DNA from: a virus
Virus record (IMG/VR): IMGVR_UViG_3300046660_000367
Coordinates: 34,276-98,275 of that record
Direction: 5' to 3' (one strand)
Length of the DNA stretch: 64,000 bases
Shown: piece by piece, positions 7,297 to 14,936 of the stretch
Position numbering within the stretch: the first letter of the stretch is position 1
Layout: each line of letters starts with the position of its first letter
Notes under the pieces: generated by a model
The model's input: the letters and a program-made list of their open reading frames with translations, nothing else
Told to the model about the DNA's origin: nothing
The model's database searches: none
Position numbers and translations under genes: made by a program

Positions 7297-8148
7297 TCAC
7301 GCCTCGGGCATCCCGGCCAGAAAGCCAGCGACCAACTGCAGGCGCAGGTCGGTGGTCTCGAACTGGCCGTTCTTGATCATCAGGCTGCGCAAAATGTCGA
7401 GCCGCCCGCGCTTGGTGCCATCGTATTTGACCAGGGTTTCCGGGTTGACGCCCCTGGCATCGAGGATCGCACGCACGTTGGCCAGCGTCGTTGCGAGCTG
7501 GGCCTTGTCGGCAGGGCTGGCCAGGAAGTGGGTGAAGCGGCCGTGTTCCTGGCCGGCCAGCTCGTGCGCGTACTGCACGTCGCCGCAGCGCCGGTCGAGG
7601 CCAGCGCCGGTGATCGGCGCCTTCCCCTGCCAGTATTGGTCGGCCGTTTCAACTGTCAGCAGCAGGATTTCCTGCTGGCCCGGCATGTTGGCGATGCGCC
7701 CGCCGTACTGCGCCCGCAGCGCCGCCATTTTCGCCGGCGTGTTCACCGGCTGTGCCCACGCCTCTGACAGCAGGATGACCACGTCGGCATCCATTTCGTC
7801 GGCCAGCAGCCGGGTTTCCTGCGCCATCAAGTCGCGGTCTTCCGGGTCGCCCATGCGCATTGTCGGCTGCGACACCAGCCCCTTGGCGGTGTTCATCACG
7901 ACAATCTCAGGCGCCACTTCCCTGCCCTGGCAGATGGTGGTGCGCGCCGTCAGTGCTATGTTCTCGGCGATGGCCATGAGGTGGGGCGGGATCGGCACCT
8001 GGCTGTCGTCGTGGAAGCGCATGCAGTTGCCACAATAGCGCTGGCTCACGTCGTCAATGTTGTGGCTGACCAGGCTGCAGAAGTGGCACTTGATCGCCGT
8101 GCCGTCGTCAAGGATGGTGTAGCGCAGCTTGGTGTAGGTGTCGGTCAT
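7297..8148 (-). CDS. hypothetical protein with an N-terminal zinc ribbon
   Basis: A 283-residue protein. Residues 20-41 hold CHFC and CGNC, a four-cysteine zinc-ribbon pattern. The central part (residues 95-200) reads like a mixed alpha/beta domain: APEIVVMNTAKG, DVVILLSEAWAQPV, QQEILLLTVETADQYWQ. Related proteins occur next to plasmid partition and phage early genes, but no function is known to me. ATGA overlap with the upstream gene. Confidence 0.65.
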   Translation of the reverse strand: MTDTYTKLRYTILDDGTAIKCHFCSLVSHNIDDVSQRYCGNCMRFHDDSQVPIPPHLMAIAENIALTARTTICQGREVAPEIVVMNTAKGLVSQPTMRMGDPEDRDLMAQETRLLADEMDADVVILLSEAWAQPVNTPAKMAALRAQYGGRIANMPGQQEILLLTVETADQYWQGKAPITGAGLDRRCGDVQYAHELAGQEHGRFTHFLASPADKAQLATTLANVRAILDARGVNPETLVKYDGTKRGRLDILRSLMIKNGQFETTDLRLQLVAGFLAGMPEA

Positions 8149-8393
8149 GGCGTGTGCTTCCGCGGCGTGATGGTGGCCATGTTCTCGCGCACCGCGAAGC
8201 GCGCCAGCGTCAGCGTCCGGCCAGTTCCGTCGGCGACCTGCTGTGCCAGCTTGCGCAGGGTTTCGACGCGGGCGGCGTCGGCCCCAACCAGGGGCATCAT
8301 CATGCCGTTCAGCTGGATCGCCGGTATCCCCTCCCCCAGGTCCTCGGTGGCAATAAAGGCGTACAGCTCAGTGATGATGTGTGGGTCGGGCAT
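8145..8393 (-). CDS. hypothetical protein
   Basis: An 82-residue protein with an N-terminal EGIPAIQLNGMMMPLVGAD turn and a C-terminal LTLARFAVRENM helix. It is the first gene after a good sigma70-like promoter (8425-8453) and starts about 30 bases downstream of the predicted -10. Coupled to the zinc-ribbon gene by ATGA. Unknown role. Confidence 0.65.
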   Translation of the reverse strand: MPDPHIITELYAFIATEDLGEGIPAIQLNGMMMPLVGADAARVETLRKLAQQVADGTGRTLTLARFAVRENMATITPRKHTP

Positions 8394-8424
8394 AGAGCAA
8401 CTTGTAGTTTAAAAAACAGCAGGC

Positions 8425-8453
8425 ATATTAGGTAGCATTGACGCTTTATGCAA
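8425..8453 (-). promoter_or_regulatory. sigma70-like promoter for the 8393-2027 operon
   Basis: On the minus strand TTGCAT (8453-8448) is followed after exactly 17 bases by TAATAT (8430-8425). It lies between the RHH partition gene and the next start at 8393, in a short AT-rich gap. The fit to the consensus is good at both boxes; no experimental data. Confidence 0.6.
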
Positions 8454-8455
8454 CT

Positions 8456-8908
8456 TTATTTCTTTTCAGAAGGTTTGTAGTGTTCGGCCAGCAACTTATC
8501 GATGAAGTCGAACAGGCACGCTTCCACCAACTTCTGGTGTGATTTCATGCGCGGCACGTTGTCCACGATCCACTTCATCTTGGCGTGGGTGACGCCGTCG
8601 AACTTGAGGTTGACGTGCTTGGCGACCTTGCGGTCGGCGTGCTGCCACGGCGGCACGTGCGGCTTCTCCTTGGCCGCTGGCGCGACCTCGGCCGCCTGCG
8701 GTGTGGCTGGCTTTGCCGCCTTCTTGCGTGCCGCTGGCTTGGCCGGCATCGCAGCTGGCGTCTCCGGGGGGGCGACGGGGGCTGCTGGCGGCAACTCGGC
8801 GGCTGCGATGAACTGGTCTTCGGCAGCCTGGCGCGCAGCGGTCGTACCGGCGATCGGCAGCGGCTGGCGAAACTTCTTCACGGCCACGGTCTTTGCCGGC
8901 GCGGTCAT
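8456..8908 (-). CDS. RHH centromere-binding partner of ParA (candidate)
   Basis: A 150-residue protein directly after parA, with its ATG overlapping the parA stop (ATGA). Residues 1-95 are a flexible Ala/Pro/Lys-rich tail; the last 55 residues (VNLKFDGVTHAKMKWIVDNV, then KSHQKLVEACLFDFIDKLL) fit a ribbon-helix-helix domain. Small basic proteins with a loose N-terminal tail and an RHH domain act as centromere-binding ParG/ParB2-type partners that stimulate ParA. The AT-rich palindromic region upstream of parA is the likely binding site. Role inferred from context. Confidence 0.7.
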   Translation of the reverse strand: MTAPAKTVAVKKFRQPLPIAGTTAARQAAEDQFIAAAELPPAAPVAPPETPAAMPAKPAARKKAAKPATPQAAEVAPAAKEKPHVPPWQHADRKVAKHVNLKFDGVTHAKMKWIVDNVPRMKSHQKLVEACLFDFIDKLLAEHYKPSEKK

Positions 8909-9573
8909 GATGCCACCCGCTCGTCTACCCACACTTCGGCTGCCAGCGCCGCCATTTCTGCCACGGCCTTGTCGTCGGTTTCGGCGCGCGGGTACTCGCT
9001 GGTGGCGCGGCCGTCGCGGGCGCAGCGGCGGTAGGCCTTGCGCGAATGGACTTCGGTGGCCAGGATCGTGTAGTTCTGCATGTCGGCCAGCGCTTCACGC
9101 ATTTCCGCCACGTCCTGCTGCTGGGCGTTGGTGGGGGCGCAGTTGACCAGCAACACGGCGGCGAGGCCTTCGTTGATGGTGCGCACCTCGCCCACCAGCC
9201 TATCCATGGTGAAGGTCGAGAAGATATCGAACTGCGACGGTTCGCAGGGCGTGACGATCAGGTCCGCTACCATCATCGCGGCGCGCAGCTCGATCGAGTC
9301 CTGGCCACCGGCGTCGATGACGATGTGGTCGTATTTGTCCTTGAGGGCGCGCACTTCCTCCTTGAGCGACTTGCCGCGCAGGCCGATGCAGGTGATCGCC
9401 GGCAGAATGCCTTCCTCGCGCCGCGCTGCCGCCCATTGCTGCGCCGATCCCTGCTTGTCGGTGTCGATCAGCAGCACGTCCTTGCCCTGAGCCGCGCACG
9501 ATACCACCAGGTTGACCGCGATCGTGCTTTTGCCGACCCCGCCCTTTTCCGCTCCTACCACGACGATTGCCAT
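8905..9573 (-). CDS. parA: ParA-type partition ATPase
   Basis: A 222-residue protein of the small ParA/MinD ATPase class. It begins MAIVVVGAEKGGVGKST, which holds the deviant Walker A motif KGGVGKST (residues 9-16); IDTDKQGSAQQW (switch I region) and HIVIDAGG (Walker B region) follow, then TPCEPSQFD. The start at 9573 has a strong AAGGGGG ribosome site; the longer frame does not. It would move plasmid copies apart using the RHH partner. The short length without an N-terminal HTH is type Ib. Confidence 0.9.
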   Translation of the reverse strand: MAIVVVGAEKGGVGKSTIAVNLVVSCAAQGKDVLLIDTDKQGSAQQWAAARREEGILPAITCIGLRGKSLKEEVRALKDKYDHIVIDAGGQDSIELRAAMMVADLIVTPCEPSQFDIFSTFTMDRLVGEVRTINEGLAAVLLVNCAPTNAQQQDVAEMREALADMQNYTILATEVHSRKAYRRCARDGRATSEYPRAETDDKAVAEMAALAAEVWVDERVAS

Positions 9574-9607
9574 ACCGCCCCCTTGTTTAATGTGATGACA
9601 AAAAGGA

Positions 9608-9636
9608 AGTATCTCATACGAATATGTGCAATGCAA
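9608..9636 (-). promoter_or_regulatory. candidate promoter of the parA operon
   Basis: On the minus strand TTGCAT (9636-9631) and GATACT (9613-9608) are separated by 17 bases, about 35 bases before the parA ATG at 9573. It borders the AT-rich palindromic region, so a DNA-bound RHH protein could repress it. Confidence 0.45.
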
Positions 9637-9746
9637 TGCTAATCATACAAATGTCGATCTGTATTGATAGGCATTAATCCACATAAGATAGGTTAAATTA
9701 GATTAATAGCAATTAAGTTAATGCTGAATACAATAAGTCACAGTTA

Positions 9747-9773
9747 ATCGGCATTAATCTCATTAATGCCGAT
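9747..9773. repeat. perfect 12-bp inverted repeat
   Basis: The arms ATCGGCATTAAT (9747-9758) and ATTAATGCCGAT (9762-9773) flank CTC. It is the strongest palindrome in the AT-rich region and overlaps the first of the 60-bp-phased sites. Likely a protein-binding site. Confidence 0.75.
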
Positions 9774-9864
9774 GAATATCATTTTAAATAAATTGGACCG
9801 ATATAAGACAACATAATTTTAATTAGCATTGCATTTATTGCATTAGTTTAATGTAAGTCTAATT

Positions 9865-9998
9865 TAATTGGTGCTGATCTATAGTAAACAACATAAGCTA
9901 ACATTATGCACTCCAACATAAATGTAATTGGTGTTGATAAGCACTAATTAGATTAAATTTAATTTGTGCAAATTTGATCAAAGTTAATCAGTGCTGAT
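9865..9998. repeat. three 14-bp motifs at exact 60-bp spacing
   Basis: TAATTGGTGCTGAT at 9865, TAATTGGTGTTGAT at 9925 and TAATCAGTGCTGAT at 9985. The third is itself an inverted repeat (TAATCAG/CTGATTA around TG, 9985-10000); the second pairs with CACTAATTA at 9942-9950. Equal spacing suggests binding on a fixed face arrangement of the helix. Confidence 0.7.
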
Positions 9999-10069
9999 TA
10001 CAATTGCACAAACTTATACTTGTATGTGCAACTTTGTGCTATTTTGTGCAAAAAGTTGCACTAATGCCA

Positions 10070-10543
10070 TTATGTGTTTGCCACGGTGAGCAGGCGGCGC
10101 AGGGCGCTGTAGTTGGCAATTGACAGCCCGTTGGCCGGGTCGGTGAGTATCCAGCGCGGGCCGTGCATGTCGTCTATATCGAGGATATCGTCCACGATGG
10201 CATAGGTGATGACCTCCGGGTGGGCGGCCAGCCAGGCGGCGATCTCCATGGCGCGGGTGCCGGTGACGTTGATCGGCGTCACGTCCATGATCGGCAGGTC
10301 GAAGGCGTTGGCGGCCTCGTGCGCGGTGCAGGTGTAGCGCCAGTCCGACGACAGGACGACCGAGCAGCCGGTCTCGCGGCACAGGCGCCGCACCAGGCCG
10401 ATGGCGACATGGTCGAACTTGGCCATGTCGCCGGGCCGGAACGAGTGCGGAAAGCCACCGAACGCCATCTGGCTGCGGCCGCTGTTCAGGACGCCGTCGA
10501 TATCGAGGAATAGGACCTTGAGGCCGGGTTTAGCTGTTGACAT
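10070..10543 (-). CDS. HAD-like phosphatase domain protein
   Basis: A 157-residue protein with HAD-superfamily motifs: LFLDIDGVLN at residues 11-20 (nucleophile and acid aspartates), VVLSSDWR at about 62-69 (motif II), and VDDILDIDD at about 117-125 (motif IV). No cap insertion is seen. It fits the short HAD domain that occurs alone in phages or fused in Swiss-army-knife RNA repair proteins. It probably removes phosphate from a nucleic acid end or small molecule. It overlaps the upstream gene by 14 bases. Confidence 0.8.
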   Translation of the reverse strand: MSTAKPGLKVLFLDIDGVLNSGRSQMAFGGFPHSFRPGDMAKFDHVAIGLVRRLCRETGCSVVLSSDWRYTCTAHEAANAFDLPIMDVTPINVTGTRAMEIAAWLAAHPEVITYAIVDDILDIDDMHGPRWILTDPANGLSIANYSALRRLLTVANT

Positions 10544-11228
10544 AGATGGTGGTGAGCGCTTCTTTGAGTTTGTCCATGCCGCCCATGACGAGCATGGGTT
10601 CCTGTCCGATCGACTTGAGCAGCTCGACGTGTTTGTGGCTGACGAATTTCGTCATGACCACGACCTTGTGGCAAGCGCGCAAGCCATGCAGTTTGGCAAT
10701 GCAGTCGGCATCATATATCGTCAGCTTCAGTTCGTTGCCGAATTCGCGGACGATATGCTCATGGTGGATATTGAACAGGCCGATGACAGCGACATGCTTG
10801 CGGTACGCCGACGGCGTCTTGACGGCGGGGCGGTCCTCCGCATCCTTGCGCTGTTGCGTAACGCGGGCCGCTTCCAGTGCGTCACGGATTGCCGTTCTGT
10901 CCTTGGGCTTCGGTCCAGGCTTGGCACGCACCGGCGCGGGCGGGGTCACCTCGGCGCTTGGCGCCGGCTGGGCCTCCAGCGGCAGGGCAGACTGCACCGG
11001 GGGCAGCACCCGCTGCGTTTCCTCCCATCCTGCGCGCCCGCCGATGCGCCAGTCCTCCCATGTCAGCAACAGCTCGGCTGGGTCAGGGGGCAGCACGCGC
11101 CCCGGTTCGGTGAGGAAGGTGGCGATGCGCTGACCGACCACGCCCAGGTGGTCGGCGAACTGCGCGTCGGCCCGGTTGCGGAAGATGCGGCCATCGTCGG
11201 ACAGATAGGCGGTGATTTCCTGTGTCAA
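10530..11228 (-). CDS. hypothetical protein with a DUF2325-like C-terminus
   Basis: A 232-residue protein. Residues 80-135 are a Pro/Ala-rich linker; residues 145-232 form an alpha/beta unit (KHVAVIGLFNIHHEHIVREF, KLTIYDADCIAKLHGLRACH, KVVVMTKFVSHKHVELLK) resembling DUF2325 proteins, which are common near phage and plasmid early genes. The N-terminus (residues 1-60) has no match. No activity is known. Confidence 0.6.
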   Translation of the reverse strand: MTQEITAYLSDDGRIFRNRADAQFADHLGVVGQRIATFLTEPGRVLPPDPAELLLTWEDWRIGGRAGWEETQRVLPPVQSALPLEAQPAPSAEVTPPAPVRAKPGPKPKDRTAIRDALEAARVTQQRKDAEDRPAVKTPSAYRKHVAVIGLFNIHHEHIVREFGNELKLTIYDADCIAKLHGLRACHKVVVMTKFVSHKHVELLKSIGQEPMLVMGGMDKLKEALTTIYVNS

Positions 11229-11240
11229 GGCCGCCTCCGC

Positions 11241-11474
11241 TTAGTAGTTCGGGTAGTACAGCAGCGTGCGCAGATCGGCGATCGACATGCCGGTGTAGTC
11301 GTGCAGCTTAATGAGCAGCGCTGCCGTGACGGGCAGGCGGTCATGGCGCACCTTGGACAGTGCCGGTGGCGACACCCCGACAGCACGCGCCAGGGCCGCG
11401 TCGTTCTTCAGGTTTTTGATTTCCAGCACGCTGTCCAGGAAATGGTTCGGGTTTTGCGGTGCTTTATTGGGCAT
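11241..11474 (-). CDS. helix-turn-helix protein (YdaS/Cro-like)
   Basis: A 77-residue protein with a clear helix-turn-helix (AALARAVGVSPPALSKVRHD, residues 26-45), closely like the protein at 3984-4250, so the phage carries two paralogues in one operon block. Likely a small transcription regulator. It has ATG with a GGA-type ribosome site. Confidence 0.75.
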   Translation of the reverse strand: MPNKAPQNPNHFLDSVLEIKNLKNDAALARAVGVSPPALSKVRHDRLPVTAALLIKLHDYTGMSIADLRTLLYYPNY

Positions 11475-11497
11475 GGTGCATCCTTTATGGTGGGGAA

Positions 11498-11890
11498 TTA
11501 ATCGAATTGCACGCCCAGCTCCTGGGCGGCGTAGGCTTCTACCTGCTGCATGAACTGGCTGAATTCTTCGACGTTCAAGTCGGTCGAGGACATCGCCCGC
11601 ACGCCACCGCCGGGCAGGTCGATGACGCCGACAAACCGGCGCTTAAATAGCTCGTGCCAGCTCTCCTTGTCGTACTGGCGCCCATCCACCCACGCCTGCT
11701 CGGTGATCGCGCCCAGCACGGCCGGCCCGAAATAGCGCCGGTTCTGGTCCAGCGAACGCTTGGACTTGTAGAAGCTGACCGTCACGGCCAGGAACTTGCC
11801 CTCGCGGGCGAACACCTGCCAGTTGGCCGTCAGGAAGGCGACCAGGCCGGCAAGGTGCTGCGCCTCGCGTAGGACAAAAAGGCGCTGCAT
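11498..11890 (-). CDS. ninB: NinB-like recombination mediator
   Basis: A 130-residue protein with the NinB (Orf) pattern: KRSLDQNRRYFGPAVLGAI at residues 44-62, WVDGRQYDKESWHELFKRRF around 67-86, and a C-terminal LNVEEFSQFMQQVEAYAAQELGVQF block. Lambda NinB/Orf binds ssDNA and SSB and helps strand loading in phage recombination. It sits in the same operon as SSB and a PD-(D/E)XK nuclease, which fits. Confidence 0.85.
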   Translation of the reverse strand: MQRLFVLREAQHLAGLVAFLTANWQVFAREGKFLAVTVSFYKSKRSLDQNRRYFGPAVLGAITEQAWVDGRQYDKESWHELFKRRFVGVIDLPGGGVRAMSSTDLNVEEFSQFMQQVEAYAAQELGVQFD

Positions 11891-12228
11891 CAGTGGTGGT
11901 GCTTGTTCGGCGCTGGCGTTATGGCCACTGGAGCAGCAGGGGCGTCGGTCGCCAAGGCGATCACTTCGCGGATGCGCGCCGTGAAGATGTCCACGCCAGT
12001 AACGGGGTCAGCCGCGAATTCCACAAACAGCGTGCCCATGCAGTCGGCGATCTGCGTCAGCGCCAAGTTCAGGGCGTGCTGCTTTGCGGCGGTCGTGTCA
12101 AAGTCATTGGCCGCATCCAGTATGGAATCGACGAAGCAGGCGAAGCACGGCATTTGGACATCGGGGCCGTAGTGGGGCAGGTCCATTTCGTCGTCGGCGG
12201 CGTCGGTCAGGTCGGTGAAGTCGGTCAT
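11890..12228 (-). CDS. hypothetical acidic protein
   Basis: A 112-residue protein with an Asp/Glu/Thr-rich start (MTDFTDLTDAADDEMD), a MPCFACFVDS segment and helical middle, and a poly-His tail (NKHHH). It overlaps the start of ninB and the stop of the HTH gene. Unknown function. Confidence 0.65.
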   Translation of the reverse strand: MTDFTDLTDAADDEMDLPHYGPDVQMPCFACFVDSILDAANDFDTTAAKQHALNLALTQIADCMGTLFVEFAADPVTGVDIFTARIREVIALATDAPAAPVAITPAPNKHHH

Positions 12229-12719
12229 GGGCAGTCTTTCAATGGCAGTTGCAGCGTTGGTGTGGCCGAGCTGCGCAGCACGTCATCAACTTGCGTGCGC
12301 ACTTCCTGTGATGGAAAGGATTTGAAGGTCTCGTACTCGCTGATCTGCGAGTTGTTGATGACGCCACCCGTCCGCTCGGCCAGCTCGGTCTGTTTCAGCT
12401 CCCTGCTCAAGCGCAGGAAGCGCGCTTCGGATGCCCAAAGCTCATCTGCGGTAAAGAAGGTGGACATGCCCTTGCTGGCAGCTGCGGCCGCCGCAGCCAG
12501 TGCCGCCTCCTTGGTGGCTGCGCGAAACGCGGTGCAGTAGCCAAACCAGAGGCTGGAAAAGGCGTCGCTAAAGTCACTCGCGCTGGCAATGCGACCGCCG
12601 ATATCGCGCAGCAGGTCCATCAGGTCCTTGGCGAAAGCAGCGTGTGCCTCGTCTACCGTGTCGGTTTCCAGAAGGAATACGCCGAACCGCTTGTCGAGTA
12701 GGGTCTTGGTGTCGATCAT
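12225..12719 (-). CDS. hypothetical protein with C-terminal HTH-like segment
   Basis: A 164-residue protein coupled to ssb (TGATG overlap). Residues 1-85 are helical with a run of alanines; residues 100-130 (RLSRELKQTELAERTGG, then NNSQISEYE) look like an XRE helix-turn-helix. The longer open frame upstream lies inside ssb and was rejected. Role unknown. Confidence 0.65.
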   Translation of the reverse strand: MIDTKTLLDKRFGVFLLETDTVDEAHAAFAKDLMDLLRDIGGRIASASDFSDAFSSLWFGYCTAFRAATKEAALAAAAAAASKGMSTFFTADELWASEARFLRLSRELKQTELAERTGGVINNSQISEYETFKSFPSQEVRTQVDDVLRSSATPTLQLPLKDCP

Positions 12720-13267
12720 CAGAATTCCCCCTGATTGACCATGGCCAGTGCCAGGCCGCGGCCGTGGCGCGCGCGCAGCTGGGCCTTGGAATGGCCAGCG
12801 GTGTCGTTGAGGATGGTCAGGTCCCGCAGGAATGGGATATCGTCCATCGGGAAGTCGGCGTTGCGGGCTGGCGCGCGTTCCGGCGGTGGTGCCTGGCGCT
12901 GCGGCGCTGGTGCGCTCTGGCCGCCACCCTCGGGGCGCCCGCCCAGCATCTGCATGGACTCGGCCACGATGTCGGTGGCGTACTTTTCGACGCCGTCCTT
13001 GTCGGTGTACTTGCGCGTTTGCAGGCGCCCCTCGACGTAGACCGACGATCCCTTTTTCAGGTACTGGCCGACGATCTCGGCCAGCTTGCCGAAGAAGCTG
13101 ATGCGGTGCCATTCGGTCGATTCCTTGACCTCGCCGGTATTCTTGTCCTTGTTCTTGTACGAGGTGGCGACGGCGATGTTGGCGATCGCATCGCCCGATG
13201 GCATGTAGCGCATTTCGGGATCGCGCCCGAGGTTACCGACAATGATGACTTTGTTGACAGATGCCAT
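12719..13267 (-). CDS. ssb: single-stranded DNA-binding protein with an extended C-terminus
   Basis: A 182-residue SSB. The OB fold spans residues 1-110 ([48 protein letters not shown]). A Pro/Gln-rich linker leads to the acidic tip MDDIPF at residues 141-146. In normal SSBs this tip is the very C-terminus and its last phenylalanine binds partners. Here 36 more residues follow in frame ([17 protein letters not shown] onward). Either the phage protein lost its stop codon or the tail has been rewired. Confidence 0.95.
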   Translation of the reverse strand: MASVNKVIIVGNLGRDPEMRYMPSGDAIANIAVATSYKNKDKNTGEVKESTEWHRISFFGKLAEIVGQYLKKGSSVYVEGRLQTRKYTDKDGVEKYATDIVAESMQMLGGRPEGGGQSAPAPQRQAPPPERAPARNADFPMDDIPFLRDLTILNDTAGHSKAQLRARHGRGLALAMVNQGEF

Positions 13268-13282
13268 GGGATTCCTTGGTGG

Positions 13283-14014
13283 TTAGAGTGGGTGTTCCGC
13301 GTGGATGCGCTCGATGTAGGCGGCGATGTACTGGCGTGCCGCGATCACCTTGCGCATGATTTTTTGTTCCAGCGCGCGGTCGCGCTGGTAGTGCACGACG
13401 GTTACCCGCAGGTGTTCGGGCAGCGCGTCAACTTCGTGCAGCTCGCGCTGCTCGTAGCGAATCAGTTCTTCAGGCGTGTCCACCAGGCAGTAGGCCACTT
13501 CCGCCGCCTCGGCGTCCCACAGCCACATGTAGCCGCGCATCTGCCACTCGTAGTCGCGGTCCTCGCCTTCCTCGGCCGTCATCGGGAACGTAGCGCGCGA
13601 CCAGCTGGACTTGGTATCGACGATCTTCTTGCCGGTCCAGATATCGCACTCACCGGTGATGTAGTCGTTCTGGCGTCGTTCGGTGTTCTTGACGTAATTG
13701 GTGAAGAAGCGCGAGTTGTAGAGGGCGATGGCGTCGTTCTCGACGATCACGCCCTTGTCCAGGTACTTGCTGGTGACGACCTCGTGGAAGTCGAGCATGA
13801 ATTCGCGCGCCCACTTCTTCAGGTAGGTCTTGGCGCCGGCCGACAAGCTGTAGTCGAACAGCTCGGCCAGCTGCGCCTGTTCCTCGTCGCTCTTGACCTT
13901 CTTCTTGGCGATGACGGCCGTGTCCTCATCGAGCAGGGCCGGGTCGATCGCCTTCGGATCGGTCATCAACTGGCCCAGGCTGGAGCAGCGCATGCGGAAT
14001 TCGGGAACGATCAC
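13283..14014 (-). CDS. PD-(D/E)XK nuclease, phage exonuclease-like
   Basis: A 243-residue protein. It begins near MRCSSLGQLMTDPKAID, a start typical of phage RecB-like/YqaJ-like nucleases. The core ITGECDIWTGKKIVDTKSSWS (split at residues 128-148) gives the D...(D/E)xK signature: GECD, then the DTKSS lysine. Helical parts surround it. The GTG start overlaps the stop of the preceding gene (GTGA). With SSB and NinB it suggests a phage homologous recombination module. Confidence 0.75.
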   Translation of the reverse strand: MIVPEFRMRCSSLGQLMTDPKAIDPALLDEDTAVIAKKKVKSDEEQAQLAELFDYSLSAGAKTYLKKWAREFMLDFHEVVTSKYLDKGVIVENDAIALYNSRFFTNYVKNTERRQNDYITGECDIWTGKKIVDTKSSWSRATFPMTAEEGEDRDYEWQMRGYMWLWDAEAAEVAYCLVDTPEELIRYEQRELHEVDALPEHLRVTVVHYQRDRALEQKIMRKVIAARQYIAAYIERIHAEHPL

Positions 14015-14517
14015 GCGGCCGGCTCCGCTTCGACGGCGGCCAGCTCGGCCTCCTGGGCCAGTGACAGGGCAAACTTGTCGCGCAGGGTGGCCGCCGCGAA
14101 GGTGCCTGCCTTGATGCCGGCCAGCGCCTTGCTGAAGCGGGCGGCAGCCAGCGGCTCCTTCTCCAGGGGCGGAATTTTCGCGCGGATGCGCAGGCACTCG
14201 ACCATGTCGGAGCCGAGCTTGGTGGTGGAAGCGTACAGCGTCACGCGCTGGTTCGCCCAGTCCTCGATGTAGGGGCCGTACAGCTTTTCCAGCGTCTTCT
14301 GGTTGGTGACGTTCAGGATCATCGGCTTGTGCCCAGCCAGGTACATCAGGCTGTGGTCTTCCTTCTTCCCGCCCATCATCGTGACCGTTTCCTTCTGCAC
14401 GTAGTTGATGGTGACGGTCATGTCGGCGCCGTTGGGCAGCGCGTAGGCGCCGATGAAGCGCGGATCGGTCAGCTGCTTCCAGTGGGTCTTGCTCAGTAGC
14501 GCGGCGACCTGGCTCAT
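14011..14517 (-). CDS. conserved phage recombination-module protein
   Basis: A 168-residue protein. Its middle reads LAGHKPMILNVTNQKTLEKL, then YGPYIEDWANQRVTLYAST, a signature seen in many phages next to RecT/Exo-type genes. It may contact nucleic acid, but no activity is known to me. ATGA coupling to the preceding gene, GTGA coupling to the nuclease. Confidence 0.7.
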   Translation of the reverse strand: MSQVAALLSKTHWKQLTDPRFIGAYALPNGADMTVTINYVQKETVTMMGGKKEDHSLMYLAGHKPMILNVTNQKTLEKLYGPYIEDWANQRVTLYASTTKLGSDMVECLRIRAKIPPLEKEPLAAARFSKALAGIKAGTFAAATLRDKFALSLAQEAELAAVEAEPAA

Positions 14518-14936
14518 GCGCGGCCCTCCAGTTCGGTGTCGATCCAGGCATCGACAAAGGCGTCGGCGCGGTTTTCGCGCATCTGCTTGAGCAGGGCCAG
14601 CTCCATGGCGATCAGGCCGCGGTCGGTGAAGTAGGGGCGCAGGTCGCTGCCGGCCGCCAGCGTGACCAGCACGCCGCGCTCGGCGTCGGCGAAGTGCAGC
14701 GGCTGCGCTGACTTGATGCGCAGAATATCCAGGCACTCCTGTTCGCCCGGCTCGTCGCTGGGGTCGCCATTGGGCAGGTACATCGCCGCCAGGCGCGGCG
14801 CGGTGTAGTCGTAATCGACCAGCAGCTGGGCCGGGGCGGTGAGAACCGGCAGCGCCGCCGGCTCGTTGCGTTCGCCGCGCAGGTCGGCGGCGCACACCCC
14901 GAGGGCGAGATAGGGGAAGGTGTAAGAGGTTTTCAA
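14514..14936 (-). CDS. hypothetical protein, first gene of the minus recombination operon
   Basis: A 140-residue protein. A TTG start at 14936 is preferred because AGGAG lies five bases before it; the ATG at 15020 lies in the operator region and has no ribosome site. The N-terminus reads YTFPYLALGVCAADLRG; the middle has a DYTAPRLAAMYLPNGDPSDE turn. No family recognised. It is the first gene transcribed away from the control region. Confidence 0.6.
   Translation of the reverse strand: MKTSYTFPYLALGVCAADLRGERNEPAALPVLTAPAQLLVDYDYTAPRLAAMYLPNGDPSDEPGEQECLDILRIKSAQPLHFADAERGVLVTLAAGSDLRPYFTDRGLIAMELALLKQMRENRADAFVDAWIDTELEGRA

Larger units (their letters stand above)
9637..10069. other. AT-rich non-coding region with phased palindromes, candidate parS or origin
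   Basis: About 430 bases without a gene and far richer in A+T than its surroundings. It holds a 12-bp perfect inverted repeat around CTC at 9747-9773 and TAATNNGTGNTGAT-like motifs that start at 9865, 9925 and 9985, exactly 60 bp apart; a related TAATCGGCATTAAT starts at 9745, again in phase (2 x 60). The right end carries several copies of TTGTGCAA. Placement directly upstream of parA points to a centromere, possibly with an origin. Confidence 0.65.

Noticed and set aside
9637-10069. CRISPR array
   Set aside because: The 60-bp phased motifs are short, vary in sequence and form palindromes; spacers are AT-rich without the character of captured DNA, and no cas gene is near.
12225-13112. Longer start for the HTH-tailed protein
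   Set aside because: The extra 131 residues lie inside the ssb gene in another frame and have no ribosome site.
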